Below, piece after piece: positions 44,433 through 57,480 of a DNA stretch of 64,000 bases. Under the pieces are notes generated by a model that saw only the letters and a list, made by a program, of their open reading frames with translations, had not been told where the DNA came from and made no database searches. The DNA lies in the NCBI RefSeq assembly GCF_963855985.1, contig NC_087095.1, positions 3,358,001 through 3,422,000 on the forward strand, given 5' to 3'. The position numbers were made by a program, and so were the translations under genes. The DNA comes from Ostrinia nubilalis. Its lineage: Eukaryota; Arthropoda; Insecta; Lepidoptera; Crambidae. The stretch's first letter is position 1. Each line of letters opens with the position of its first letter.

Positions 44433-45671
44433 AATTTAGAACACGATCTTTTTTAAGCTCGCATCTGGGTAAGAGAGTCGCTGTAAAATGTAATATGCAT
44501 GCATAGTTATCTGGATCTTATTTTTAAATGGAATAATAGCACTTCTTTTTTAGCCAAATGTAGTCCACTCCTCCCCCAAGGATTTCCATAATTCCATTAC
44601 CTATAGCACTTTTTTATTAGCTTATTTTTGTCTCTATGATGTTAGTAGTTATATTTTGTTTTATTAACAGTTTGAAATTGTTTCGTTTTTAATGCCATAG
44701 TAAGAACACAGTTCATTTCTGTGTTTTATATTCAAACGCTTTGTACTTTGCTATATTGCAGTGTCATCACACTTAATCAAAGCAACATAGTACGGGTACA
44801 ATCGCCACTACTTTTGTTGCAAAATTGCATCTATTCCAACTACTTAAGATACAATGTGAAGCTTGATGTGCATCGTCCGTACAATGAGTATTAGCCCGGA
44901 ATGCCTCATTTCTCCTTAATCATATTTCTTGGCACCACGCCGTGTCGCGTCGGTTCATACATCATGAGAGATTAATATTACGGCCATTAAGAGACGCTTC
45001 TTTGTATGCTAGAACAAATGAATGCAAATGTTGTAAAACAACGATAAATAAAACACCTAAGTACCGTTTCTGCTAAAATATTAGCTAATTTGTGTAAATC
45101 AAAATATTTTGATGCACCGTTGCAATAAACAAAAGAATTTATTTAATTTTTACTAAATAATTAAGTAAAAAGGTCATTCGGTTAGTTTGTTTTAGCAACC
45201 CTCAAATTTCACGCATACACAAGTACTCAATTAGCGTTCCTGTAGCCTTATTATTTAATTAATTAGTTGCTAATATAGCTTGAATTTATTACCAAGAACG
45301 CTCTAGGAATTTGGCAGTGAAATAACATAGTTGCGGACATTAATTAAAATAATTAGGAGTGTTTGACGCGACTCTACCATGGTCATTACATCTTGTGTTT
45401 GGTATATTACTTGCTCTATATACTTGTACATAACCTAAATATGTTCAAAATACATAACATGTTCGATTCACAATTCCCTAACATCTTTAGTCCAGTGCTG
45501 GATAGACCGTCTCGCAAGCGTGGGGAGTAAAGGCCAATTTGCCAAGCATCTTTCATCATTAGAGAGGGTCGTGCTCTTGCAATGGAGACTAACTGAATGA
45601 CCCGATGAAAATGATCATGTTGGTGGACACTGGACATTGGACATACATAGTGACTGAAATTATAATAAATA

Positions 45672-45922
45672 AAATATCCTTGGACATTTACACTGCGCTT
45701 CTAGTGCCAAACTAAGCAAAGCTTGTACTATGGGTACTAGACAACGGATAATAAACATACTTAAATACTTTTTTTTTGTAAATACATACTTATTATACAT
45801 AGAAAACACCCAGTCCAATACAAACAATCATGTTCATGCACACAAATGTTTGTACTGTGCGGGAATCGAACCCGCTACCTCCGGAAAGTAGTCCGTTTCG
45901 AACCACTACACCAAACGGCCGA
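45672..45922 (-). mobile_element. tRNA-derived SINE, copy 2
   Basis: About 95% alike by eye to 10249-10499 over the full length, with the tRNA-like head at 45922-45857 (minus). The cognate copy tells that both are full-length. Confidence 0.82.
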
Positions 45923-48900
45923 CATACTCGTAACGTACTATCTAAGACCACCACAAACATATAAAAGAAGAAAGATCCTACAATATGACAACTTCACTCT
46001 CCTTTAACAAATTTAATGACAAATATAACATTTCCAGTATAATCTTCAAAGCAACGCTTAAATCTTTGTCATTAAATTTACGTGCAGAGTCGTGTTTATT
46101 AAATTTTATCCGCAGAATCATGTGTTGATGTTGGATTCGCAGATTTAGCTCGGATTAGCGAATGACGTCCGCTTACTCACCCCACCCCTGCGCAGTGCCA
46201 TTTTCGTGGTCTTTGTTCAAATTTCCAGAATATAATATGAACACTTAACACTTGCCCTCATGTTCAACATAAAGGTTATTGCTACTACAAAGGGAAGACT
46301 ATTGGCTGAAGCATGGGTGCGAAGACGCGAACTATTCGCTATTTGAGAAAAAAGTTCGCTGCTTGTAGCTTAAATAAAAGTAACTAATTAATACGACAGC
46401 AATTTCTGAAGGGCATGGGCCAATCAAAAGTACATATTACCTAAAGGTACCTACTATTTTTTACTTATCCAATGAATCAATGAACCTAGTCTGGGTATTT
46501 TAAATGAAGATTTAAATAGAAATAATGATGATTCAGATAGATGAGAAAAAAGTTCAAACTTCAGCAGATTGAAGGTCACTGCCATAGTAGTATTTATTTA
46601 AAAACCTGGCGTTAAGGACAGGCTTTCATATACAATGTATTTATTAACATACGTCTATGCTATCCTCTAGACCTAGACGCTCTACTAATTGAATCAAGCT
46701 TATGTCGGAAACATTTGCTTCGCTTCTTAGTACGGAAACGGTGCATCAATCTAAGCAATGTGGTGTGGCATCTTATTTTCTTATAAATAGGTGCGATTTT
46801 TCAACAAAAATGTGAAGTCAGATGTGCTCTCAACTGTACACTTCAGCCTGGACCTTGAACCTCTACAGCGACGGTTCAAAGATCTAGAAACGATTCTCTT
46901 AACGCAGCAGATAATTCAGTCTCGCTGAATTGTGGCGCGTGACGCTCTCGGTTACGCAAATAACCATTACGTGTCGGTCACGCATGACTTTCCAATGAAA
47001 TGTTATGACAATATTTTTGGTAGAGGTATGCCTCTACTCACTCACGCGTTTCTACAAATCACATCGTCAAACAAACGTAAAGTTGACCTTACATGCGTCA
47101 TCCGCCCCGAACCCTACAAGCGCATGCGCTTTCTATTTAAAATCAACCTTGCTTTGGTTTTATTTTTAACATGCTTTTATTTGATTTCCAAAAATGTACC
47201 TATCTCGCTGGGGCAGAGCATGATTCTATTTTAGTTTCTACTGCACACAGTTCAACAACGTTTCATTTACGCTTACAGGCTAAGCGATTTTCATCTCTAC
47301 CATCGAGCACCTAAGTTTCCCTTTGGCTTGTTAAGCATATCCCCTAATCTTAGATTGATTTTAATTCTTTGAAATGCTGTTATAGTCACTTACATCTAAT
47401 TTACGAGACGCGACGTTATTTATGTGGTCCTCACTAACAGAAGAAAGGTTTTAAAGTTTGTCTCTACATTCAAGTTTTACATAAAGGTATTTAGTTTTAT
47501 CGCTCGAAGCTCCTTCATGACAAAAGTTTCAAATAATTTGTTTGTTAATTTAATGCTTTAATCTTTAAAATTGATGATTCAATACGATAAACAATAAAAT
47601 GGAACATATTACTTTATTTTATTCTCGCCTTATTAGCGCTTCATGTAAAATTGTTAGCATTACAATTACGTATTATTAACATTAATTGGATTCTTAAATA
47701 TCTTCTTTAATGTGTCTTGGCTCGGTAATCGTGTGTTTGTTTGAACAGCGAGCAATTAACACTTTTGTCAGCTGTCAACATATCCGCTCCGTCTCGCGTT
47801 TGTAATGGCTTTCCAATACGCGTTACTTGTTAATGTTATTATTTTAGTTTAGTTCACATATACTGTAACCGAGATAAATGTCGAAGCCGTCAAATTATTT
47901 CAGAGGAAAGGAAATTGACAAAAAATTTAATAAAAATGCAGGCAAACGTTAAATGACTTAGATTAGATCTCTTCTAAAGTTCCATATTATCTGAAGCTCC
48001 ATTTAAAAGAATGCGCCATCAGTGTCTACTTTAATTGTAAGATTCAATTAAAGTTAAATGGCAGTTAAAAACTTCTAATAATTTCGTCAGAGCAGCCTTG
48101 TCAATGACTAGTCCTACCTCAAGTACAAACGCTTTCTCAGATTGACCTAATTTTAGCGATGTTTGTTCTAGCAAAAATACCAACATAAAAAGAGTTTCTC
48201 CTATGTATTCGTGTTGCATTTGTTCTAATATAAACATTTCCCAGAAACCAAGGCCGTTGACCTCAGGGCGGTGATCTCTGAACAGTGAACATACGTTTTA
48301 TTGCTTGATACTTTCTCGATGAATTTGTATACAGAGAGTATAAACGCTAGGTGTGCATTGTGGGGAATTGGCCTAGCGCCAAAAATATCGTCTATGACAA
48401 ACCGTAAACAGAAAAAGCGCATTAGAACAAAAGACAGCTTGAAAACTGCATTTTACAAAAAAACTTCTAACATGTTCCGATGAAAGCTCCTATTAGCACC
48501 GCTTACTTGTCTCGTCAAATGTGAATGTCATAAATCTTGGTCGGAAATTGCAATAGCTGTAATAAAGCCAGTACCTACATAATTACAATGTCTCTCAAGG
48601 AAACGTAAAGTGGAGCAAATCCATGAATCATATGTGCAGTTCGGCTCTACGGTAAACAATGTTTGGAACAGATTTAGATGTTTGGAAATCAAATTGGTCC
48701 AGCAGTTTGTTGTTGTAGACGATGTTGGTCTAGCTTAGCTGTATGAGCAGTTTTAATATTATCGGCCTAGATATTTAAATTAGATCTAAGCATTGTCTAA
48801 AGTTTATCCACTCAGTTGGAAAGAATCATCGTTGTACTAGGCAAAATTTTTAACGATACATCGCAGAATTGGCGAATATTTTTTGACAAGTTCATTATCA

Positions 48901-50879
48901 CTAATCATGATAATCTAAAGCTAGTGTCACTCTGAAACTGAAAAAATGTTTTTGATATTGAAGTTAACCCCTTTGAACTATAATTTCCCAGAAAGAAAGA
49001 CATACACCCAGTAAGAAGGGCTTCCAGGTTCCTTACTTAGCTTTGCTGTGCAAGAGTTTATTCTCAACGGTGAATAGTCAGTGCACTCAAGTACATCAAA
49101 AGAACATTAATAAAATCTAAAAAATACCAAACCAATTAAGTAGATCTCGTACTTCGGCATTTCACTTTATTACTTTCATTATCTCAAGCTGGTTTTTTTT
49201 ACACGCCAAAACTTTTAAGCTGATTAAAAGCACTAAATCTTAAACCCAAGAAAGTTCGCAATTACATAACCCAATGACTTGAGAAATTAAGCGGTCCAGT
49301 TACGCGTGAAATTACACCGCTTCGTTGAAGTCGGCAAAGGCACATGCATCCATTGTCTCCGCACAAAGAGCCGTTGACTCCACAATCGTTTGTTGATACA
49401 GATTTTATAGCGTCGTTTCTCGAATTGTGAAGGAATCAAAACTTAATGTCTCATGTCTTGGAACTTTGTCTGATCCACGATATTTTTGCCAGATTTATTA
49501 AGGTCTTACTTAACATCAATTTAGAGTTGTTTAAGATACTAAAGAAATTAGTTGTTGAAACCAAAAAAATCACTTTGAAAAAGGCAATAAGTTTGTGCAC
49601 TGCATAAAATTAAATGCAACATAAACTAAAAGGTAAAGAGATCATGATGATGATCATCTTTTATCTCTTATAGTATTAAAATCTGCCACAACAAGCAAGA
49701 AGATTGTTAACTAAGTTACGCTTCACAGGTTTTATGGCTTTCCGTACCCTTATCACTGTAATGAGAGTGCATGCTGTATCTTTAATACAGGTTTGTTAGT
49801 TTTCACACGACATGGCATCACGCCTTGGAGTCACGATGCCACGACACGATGCGTGAGCTTGTGCAATGGAATACTAGATCAGGGGTATTGTTCGCCTAAA
49901 GGGTATGGAAGTTTCACAAGAATACAATAAATTGTAATGAAGAATGAAGATCTATTCCAAGATTTTTGATCGTGCTGTTAGGAAATCAAGAGTTGCAGGA
50001 TCTAGAGGAAGTATTAGTACCTATCTGATCACTTAGTCCATCAGTATATTGCTCCCAAACTTGATCAGAAGTTTTATTTTTCACATTCTGCTAGTCACTC
50101 TGTATTCTGATTATTCTGAATACTCAAGATCGCATCTTTTATTGGTGCTAATGACCGTCCATTTTCTTGTATTTACGGTTTACGAATTAAGAATTCCGTA
50201 TGGATTTTCGGGAATAATTTGGTACATTAAAAATTTCAACACTCAGTCATGTCTAAAAGAATGACAATTAGCATTTTTAGCCCATTATTTGTGATTAGTG
50301 TCGGACGTTAACGTTGTTTTCGTGGTTTTAATGATGTTCGCGAGACACTTGTGTTATATGGAGCGGAACTAGATCTTAGGTTGAAGGCACTGACGTTATT
50401 ATTGCTGAGGTTTACGCCAAAATAAAAAGGTAAGGACAGCAGTTACAAGGGAAAGAGTTATTAAAAACCCAAAGGAATGTGATCTTGCTTTTCAGATAAA
50501 AACACTTTGGACTAACGCTGAGCTGACCAGCTGCGAACTATCATTTTTTTCCACGCTTTCCTATATCTGTTGCTATGAACTGGTGTATTTTAATTTTCAA
50601 AGCAGTGCGTCAGTTGATTTGTAAGATAGTTGACAGCTGACGGATGGTGTCCGCCACGGGTCGCCTTCACCTTGGCGTGGTCTGCTTTACATCAGGGCTT
50701 CGACACAGCCCGTGACACCGGCCAAAATAAACAGCTCTTACAATGATACATACGCAATCAAAATATTCCAGTCGGTTTTCCCAGAAAATTTGAGTTCTCA
50801 GCATTCCATAACCGAGATCTAAATAAGTCGCGGCAAAAATACTTGCGCAATTCACGACCAAGGACAGAGTGTCGCTCAC

Positions 50880-50996
50880 CGGCGCTGAGCGGGTCTTCTT
50901 GGTGGTGGTGGTGAAGGTCTCCACGGTCTCCACCGTCTCCACCACATCGCCGTCCTCGCCCGCATCCTCGCTCCAGGGCCCGAAGAATTCCGTCAT
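50880..50996 (-). CDS. tmod: Tropomodulin, first coding exon
   Basis: Tropomodulin caps the pointed ends of actin filaments together with tropomyosin, in muscle sarcomeres and the cortical cytoskeleton. This exon gives residues 1-39: MTEFFGPWSEDAGEDGDVVE then TVETVETFTTTTKKTRSAP. It is an acidic, then Thr-rich leader absent from vertebrate forms. The ATG is supported by an in-frame TAG 12 bases upstream (51006-51008). The donor CCG|GTGAGC is phase 0 and fits exon 2, whose start is also Thr/Lys-rich. The next exon is 36.5 kb away, so other first exons are possible. Join inferred from phase and composition. Confidence 0.82.
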
Positions 50997-51012
50997 CGTG
51001 ATCCTCTAGCAA

Positions 51013-53689
51013 GCACTACACTAACGACACTTTTGACACACATTCACTGCATTAACGCACGAGTCGATGAAAAATCAAATTTCTTTCTCGATATACCCTT
51101 TTTTGTCTACGGGCCTACCCATCGCCACTTCGACCTCAAGCCACAACACATCGGTCAATTTAATTCGAGTCGAGACCGCTGCACCGTGGACGCGGCCAGA
51201 GCTGGTCTTGTGTAAAATCCTACTGGAAAACTGAAATAACTGCGGCGAACAAAAAGCACCAGCCAAAACATTTCACGTGCGGGAGTATTATTAGTTGGAC
51301 GATCTAGCCGAAAGAGCTAAGTGTCGCTGCGGCCTTTTACACGAATAAACCAGATTGATATTGTTATTTTCCGCGTTTATAATTTGCCAGAGAATCTCGA
51401 CCGGTTTAAACGCGAACCTGGGAGAGCTCACGTAATTTACTACGACGTAAATGGCTCTTTACTGTCACCTCTGAATGCTTTGTTAAAAACAATCTGTTAA
51501 TCCACCCAACAAAGAGTATTTTGCTTGTTCCGATTGATATTACTTTCGTTACATCTGGAATGTTGTGTGATAAAACATAATAATGAAATTGGCTCAATTT
51601 CAGCGTTTTTATTACATCTAAATCAACACAGATATTTTTGTCTCTGGAGTGTCACACTTCGCTAATATTAGTTTTTTTAAATCAGATAAATTGGCCTAAC
51701 AAAATGGCAATTTTTCAGTAACGTTTACGTAACGAGTCATTAGCAATTTGTTTGACGAAACTGATATGATATTTTTTGAGAAAAAATGTACCTACGTAAT
51801 TTTACTTTGATCTTTCGTCATCTCTCTCTTACCTCTGAAATCTTCAGTTTTTACGTTAACATCAGCGTTTAATTGACAGTTTTATTCGCAAATGAATAAA
51901 CTCTACCAAACCTTGAACCCACGTAAGTAAATCGGCAGCCCATGGTCTTAGCTCTTGCATAATTATATTGCTGTGAATATGTAACCATTTCTCTTGTCTG
52001 ACAAAACTAATGATTAAAAATGTTAGTGTTCCCAGAAGCGGTGTTGTATGCAGCCATCCAAAGGCGTCGGCGTAGGCGCTGACAGCTCCTCCACTTAATA
52101 TAAATACACGCAGTAAGAGCCGCGATAAATCCCTGGGATTATCGACCGACTTGCTATTTTAACGACTTATCGATAGAGTCCTTAATCGAATGCCGGGTGC
52201 CAGAACCAACACTCCCCGTTCCCGATAGCAACGGGATTACCGGAACTTTATACCCTATCTAAAAGATTGTAGAGTTATTTTTGCGTGACGCTTTGGGGAG
52301 ATTCTTTCCATATTTTCCCATCATTTTTAGCCAATTGGCAAGCTGATCGGAACTCTTTCATGTTTGCGTTCACACGTAAACACGTCGCTGTATAGCAGAT
52401 GGTGGATTGGTGACCGTCCGAAACCTGGATCAGTTGAATTAAGACAGATAAATATATTTAATGAACCAATATCTCTGGCTTATTTTGAGAAAACCCATTA
52501 ACATTTCAATGTGGTGCTAAATAACCAGAATATTTCAACAAGTAAGCAGTTTTTGAACATTTTTCACAACACTCATTTCAATAAGCTTAATTTGAAACTT
52601 GGATTTCATTTGGTGATCATTACTGGGGGTGGGTGCAACACTAAATTATAATTAAGTTTATTTTCTGTATCTAGAAACTAGGTATGCAGTTCAAATACAA
52701 TATTCATCCCAGTTATATGGTTTGGATCAGTCCTGAGAAAATCCAGCGCAAAAAAACCCAATATAAGCTGTCCAATTAGCAGCTTAATATTTTGTCCAGC
52801 ATCGTGTGACTCGAGTATTGAATAAACTAAAGAACAAATATAGCGTCTCAACATCTTACATGCCAGAAACTAACAACTTGGTTCCATTGACTACTTCTTG
52901 AAGCTTAATGATAGGGCATTAGTATCCTTAACTCGAGATTGAATCGAGTTTCATTTCGCATTTGAACGTAATCAAAACATTGGATATTCGTTAAAAATCT
53001 TATTTTTTATCGCTTACTCACGTGAATCATGATTCAAATGAGTCAACTCTCCTCTCCCCATCCTGCTCGCTCTGGACCAAGGTGACTTACCTGCAATCAA
53101 CGGTACAATATGAACGCAAGCCGGATATAAACAGGGACGCGTAAATGTAGATGTATATGTAGGTAGATAGGGATGTGCGCGGGAGTCGGATGCGCGGAGG
53201 ACAGGGATTATGCAGTTATTGTGTGCCAGGAAGGAAATGTGTGAAGGTGATTATTATAATACATTCAGTACTTTTCCATTCGTGTTATTAGTTAGGGTAA
53301 TAGAACTAAGAAAAACTTAAATGGTTTTTCTTATTTGTTCAATAACGTTAGAGCCTTGTAACGACGCTGAAAATCAAATATTTAATAGTAATTTTAAAGT
53401 CTTGTGCCTCAAATTGTGACAATTATTTATAACTACGTTTTTGGTTCATTTTCAAAACAGTTTCATTTTAAAATAATTGCATTGTCCACAGTATTGTCGT
53501 CACAAATTGGTTTAGACATGCGCGTCACTACGAAATCTTGTAGTTCCTTGGCGCTATCTTCGCAAAATACATGATTCATTGACCTCCAGAAAGCTTATTT
53601 TTGAAGCATTACAATATCTAAATCACAAAAATCGTGTACGAAATCCCATTTGACGCACTGGAATCGATAAACCTACCCAAAGGCCAATC
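51013..53689. other. Upstream of tmod, no gene seen
   Basis: Contains the presumed tmod 5' UTR and promoter (no TATA box pinned down) and AT-rich DNA. No ORF, SINE or TIR pair recognised. Confidence 0.5.
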
Positions 53690-53757
53690 TGGTAATCATT
53701 GGGGCCGATGTTCAGCAGTGTTACGTCGTGTGGCTGAAATGATGATGATGATGATGT
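53690..53757 (+). mobile_element. RTE 3' tail with (GATGAT)n
   Basis: Ends TGTTCAGCAGTG...GGCTGAAATGATGATGATGA. Deletion-bearing RTE tail. Confidence 0.72.
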
Positions 53758-53758
53758 T

Positions 53759-53880
53759 CGTTTGTTTCAGCCAAATGACGTCCACTGCTGGACAAATTCC
53801 TTCCCTAAAGATTTCCGCATCCAGGCACTTCTCGCGACCTCCGCCTAATAGGGGGCCTGCCCACACTACGTCTTCCGGTG
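53759..53880 (-). mobile_element. RTE 3' fragment of a second subfamily
   Basis: Antisense of ...GGCAGGCCCCC...AGGACC...CAGCAGTGGACGTCATTTGG CTGAAACAAACG. It abuts the plus-strand RTE tail head to head. Confidence 0.75.
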
Positions 53881-54318
53881 ATGAACATGAATTAATAATT
53901 TGAATTTAAGGCTCTTTGTTAAATAGGTACGTCTGATTCCATCTTCCATATCACAGTCACTGTTTAAATGTTGAGGTGAAGTACCTACTCGTACAATGGA
54001 AATGTTTTCGTGACGTTTCCTATTTACAAGACGAAAATAGAGTCAAGTTCCGACCAAACATATAGCTGGGTAGAGTCAGAAACCGTTCAGATAATATAGT
54101 TTCAAGTGCCTGTCTGAACCGATTTGTATCTCTAATATTTTAGAATAGAATCGGATTCAATGTTAGTAAAATTTTATTACATCAAAAGTGGCTGTACTCT
54201 TCTTGCACTAGGGAAAGCTGAGATTTTTTCTAAGGCATCATTGGGCTGACTCTTGCATAGGACCAAGATCTTAAATTCAAAATGTTCATTGCAAAAGTTG
54301 TTCGATTAATATAGTAGA

Positions 54319-54349
54319 TCCCAACTAATATTATAAATGCGAAAGTAAC

Positions 54350-54386
<37 letters not shown>

Positions 54387-54567
54387 TACGCTTTCCCGCT
54401 TAAACCTCGCAACCGATTTTGATGAAATTTGGCATAGAGATAGTTTGAGTCCCGGGAAAGAACATAGGATAGTTTTTATCCCGGTTTTTGAAACAGGGAC
54501 GCGCGCGATAAAGTTTTTCTGTGACAGACAAAATTCCACGCGGGCGAAGCCGCGGGCGGAAAGCTAG
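54319..54567 (+). mobile_element. Non-autonomous Helitron, 249 bp
   Basis: It starts TCCCAACTAATATTATAAAT after an A and ends in a GC hairpin (CGCGGGCGAAGCCGCGGGCG) followed by AAAGCTAG before a T. That is the classic Helitron end pair, inserted between A and T with no duplication. A (CTGT)9 microsatellite at about 54352-54387 is part of the family. Confidence 0.92.
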
Positions 54568-54848
54568 TAGGTTATAAACAAACGAGTTATGAGGGATGAT
54601 TACGAACAAAATTTCATTTTTGGAACCCAGCCGTTACACCCTATTTCAAAGAATCAAAGGGATATCTTTTGTTTCTTGCCAGTGTTAATTACTATCGGAA
54701 ACAAAAGAGGTACATTCAGATTTGGCAGCACAGGTGGCGCCCTCACCTGCGCAGCCGTGACCTACCCCCGCTATAAATACTACCGCTTCCGCCGACGCGC
54801 ATGTGCCGATGACTTATTGCATCATATACTTTACGTAGATCATCAGGT

Positions 54849-54884
54849 GATCCGTCTGCTCGTTTGCCTCCTGTCACATAGGAA
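54849..54884 (+). repeat. Short dispersed lepidopteran repeat (copy B)
   Basis: Reverse complement of the stretch at 4988-5024 (GGTGATCCGTCTGCTCGTTT then GCCTCCTGTCACAT). Confidence 0.5.
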
Positions 54885-55103
54885 AATGTATGAAATTGAG
54901 AATGTTACTAGGTATGCAAAATCACTTGAAACCTATGTTACAGTTAAGCTTTTACATTTACAAATACATTAGTTTTTATTTCATTCAAAAATACCCAGTA
55001 GTTATGATTTTATAGGCATTCAAAGTTCGCTTAAATATTGAGTCCCGCCGACGGTCACGTGACCCCGTGTGACGTACATTCACAGCGTCCGCTCACTAGA
55101 AAA

Positions 55104-55500
55104 CGGATATAAACATACTTAAATAATTTTTTTTTGTAGTTACAAACTTGTTATTCATATTAACACCCAGACCCATCACAGAAATTAAAATTGAACCAAA
55201 CCCAAACTTGATGCGATTGTGTCGTTTTATTGCGAATTACCTTCCAGCTCCATCATTAGACCCCGATTACTATATAGAATTAAAATACTCATCAATACAA
55301 AACGAACGAGCCCTATCTCGATGCATTTAAGTCGTTTTATTATAGAGTTCCTATGGCCACCTTCCAGCTCCATCATCAGATCAGCTCCATGTCATCATAA
55401 TATTGCATGGTCATCCAAATCACATGTGTTTGCGAAATTTCAGCTTAATCGGTTGCCTGGAAGTGGGTCTTAATTCAGTTTGCAAGATTCCACCCATACA
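55104..55500. repeat. SINE tail fragment and unassigned lepidopteran repeat
   Basis: 55104-55180 matches the SINE body of 10249/45672 (GGATATAAACATACTTAAAT). From 55219 a repeat unit occurs twice (GTCGTTTTATT...CTTCCAGCTCCATCAT at 55219 and 55332). It continues into ATTTCAGCTTAATCGG, text common in lepidopteran genomes. Family unknown. Confidence 0.55.
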
Positions 55501-55811
55501 AATATGAGCCAGTCGTTGTAATATGACGTCACGCGCATAAAATGGCGGGTCGGCCGCCGCCCGCACTTTTAAAATTCAATATCTTGGAAACTAATTAACG
55601 TATCGAAATAATTCTTTCACTTGTATTTTTTATTTTTAACAGAGAATACAGAAAGCTAAAAAACAAAATTAGTGAACATTCTTCATTGCCCCACCAGATG
55701 CGAGAATTTGTGGGTTATTTGGGGCTCTCCCTAAGTCCCTACCCGCTAATTACCTGCGAAAGCAGCGAACGCCGGACATCGCTATTGTGTCGGGTAAATT
55801 AAGGCGGTGTT

Positions 55812-55986
55812 CCGGAAGGCGCAGCGTCGGACGTCCACCTACAAAGTGGACCGACGACATCGTAAAGGTAGCAGGGAAGCGCTGGATGCAGGCCGCTACC
55901 AATCGATCAACGTGGAAAGCATTAGGGGAGGCCTATGTTCAGCAGTGGACGACCTATGGCTGACATTATGATGATGATGATGATGA
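55812..55986 (+). mobile_element. RTE-clade LINE 3' end
   Basis: A nearly clean frame: GRRSVGRPPTKWTDDIVKVA, G-K-WMQAATNRSTWKALGEAYVQ, then QWTTYG-stop and (GATGAT)n. Best preserved copy in the window. Confidence 0.85.
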
Positions 55987-57014
55987 AGGCAGTGTTATCT
56001 CAAGGAAGCGATCTCTTCCAGACTGCTCGGGGAGAGCACAATTGTTTGAGTTAGAAGAGAAAAGTGATGCTTAATTTGTACTTTATTGATGACTAAATTA
56101 AAATCTACGGATTATGTACTTCAATTCAATCTGGTAAACATTGGGAGAGGATAAATAGCATCAGTGCACGTCTTTTGTACATGAAGTACTTCAGTATTCA
56201 ACAAATGAATGCCCGCTGCTAAAAGTTAGAGTCAATTGATAAAAACATGTTGTGCGTGGAAGATTTGGTATCACAACACCAACTTTGAATCGACTCATCT
56301 ACATACGTCTACAAAATCATAACAAAAATGCAAATTTAGCAGCCAATGCGTATTTATAATGCAAAAATAGATTGGCAGTAGTTAGAATCTCCATAAAGTT
56401 ATTCCAATTTCCAAGTAGCTAAATGTAGACATTCCGCACGATAGATCTATTTTTATTATGTTATTTTGGATTTTATGTAAATGTCATTGAAAGTTTTACA
56501 TCTGTGTATTTGTTTTAGAATCAGGAAATGTATGTCATGGAAAGATTCTGTAATTTTAATTGAAAATCTCGTAAATTATTGCCTTTTCTACACACATACA
56601 TTATTGTGAATGTAGGAAAGCATAAATGTAAACATTAAAATACCTAAACAGCTAACTAAATAGTAGCTTCCGTAAATATATTTTTGATATTTTTCTCGCT
56701 AATGATGATGTTAACTTCCTGAAAACGCTCGATAATTTTTGATTGCTTTCATATTTTTCAATTACAAAGATTTTCTTTTTTTGCAGCGTGATTTTTCTAA
56801 CTCGTCCATGAACTCGTATAATCATACCAATTTTCCAGCAGACACTACGTTATTGGGAGCAAGCTCTATGCCCTGTACTGACTCATACACTCATAAATGA
56901 GTTGTCAGAACGCTCGTTGACTGTCAGTCAAACACGTTTTATGAAGTAAATTAACTATCGCAAATGTTTATGTAAAAATGTTTCGCTAGGTTTGTGAAAT
57001 TAGGTTGTCATTAT

Positions 57015-57028
57015 TAGGTCTAGTAGGA
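57015..57028. repeat. Target-site duplication, left copy
   Basis: TAGGTCTAGTAGGA; identical copy at 61166-61179 brackets the retrotransposon. Confidence 0.82.
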
Positions 57029-57030
57029 GA

Positions 57031-57480
57031 GCGGGACTTCTCCTACACAGCCACATTACCGACCCGGTGACGCTGCAAAAGGTTATCAGTAACCAAAACC
57101 CCTGGTACAAGGTGGACACCTGGCAGTGCATCAGCGCCTCGGTGACAGAGGGAGCAGAAGAAGCGGAGGAAGGTCTGTCGTCTAGGTACAAAGTAGTGTA
57201 CCTGGTCCTGGGGATCCCTGAGGACCAAAAACAGACCATCCTCGATAGAGACCGTCGGGTATCACACCTGTCTGGTGGTGGCTACATCAGATTCTTCAGT
57301 AGCAAGGAGGAAGAATCGGAGGCCACCACCACAACCACAGCAGCGACGAAGGAGACGTCGACCCCTGAGCCTTCCACCTCAGCTCCCCATCAGGGTCAGA
57401 GCGAGTTGGAAAAAGCCTCGCCACTAAAGACGGAAGGAGGGACCAGCGAAGACGAAGATGGCCTCCTCAACAGTCCCTAA
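57031..57480 (+). CDS. Retrotransposon ORF1, 5'-truncated
   Basis: The frame is open from the insertion junction to TAA at 57478-57480. It reads TDPVTLQKVISNQNPWYKVD then W-QCISASVT, later YKVVYLVLGIPEDQKQTI and GGGYIRFF. This layout (NPxYxTxxW..., then a hydrophobic 'LVLGIPE' strand, then GxxxxRF) resembles the C-terminal RNA-binding-like domain of ORF1 proteins of R1/LOA-type elements. A Thr/Glu-rich tail follows. It has no own ATG. Its last 23 bases overlap ORF2, which lies in the +1 frame, suggesting ORF2 translation by re-initiation or shift. Confidence 0.65.
   Translation, partial: AGLLLHSHITDPVTLQKVISNQNPWYKVDTWQCISASVTEGAEEAEEGLSSRYKVVYLVLGIPEDQKQTILDRDRRVSHLSGGGYIRFFSSKEEESEATTTTTAATKETSTPEPSTSAPHQGQSELEKASPLKTEGGTSEDEDGLLNSP

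Larger units (their letters stand above)
14406..50879 (-). other. tmod intron 1, ~36.5 kb, TE-rich, holds a nested gene
   Basis: Donor CCG|GTGAGC at 50880/50879 and acceptor TTTGCAG at 14406 are both in phase 0. The intron hosts the ATP synthase subunit e gene on the other strand plus most of the transposons listed here. Between identified elements (14406-15872, 16770-18251, 33461-35206, 40841-42337, 42542-44370, 45923-50879) I see only AT-rich DNA and short unassignable repeat scraps. Confidence 0.8.

Noticed and set aside
46932..47234. 100-codon plus-strand ORF in intron 1
   Set aside because: No motif, ordinary composition, length expected by chance in 64 kb.
54352..54387. (CTGT)n microsatellite as a separate locus
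   Set aside because: It is a standard internal part of this Helitron family, so it is not independent.
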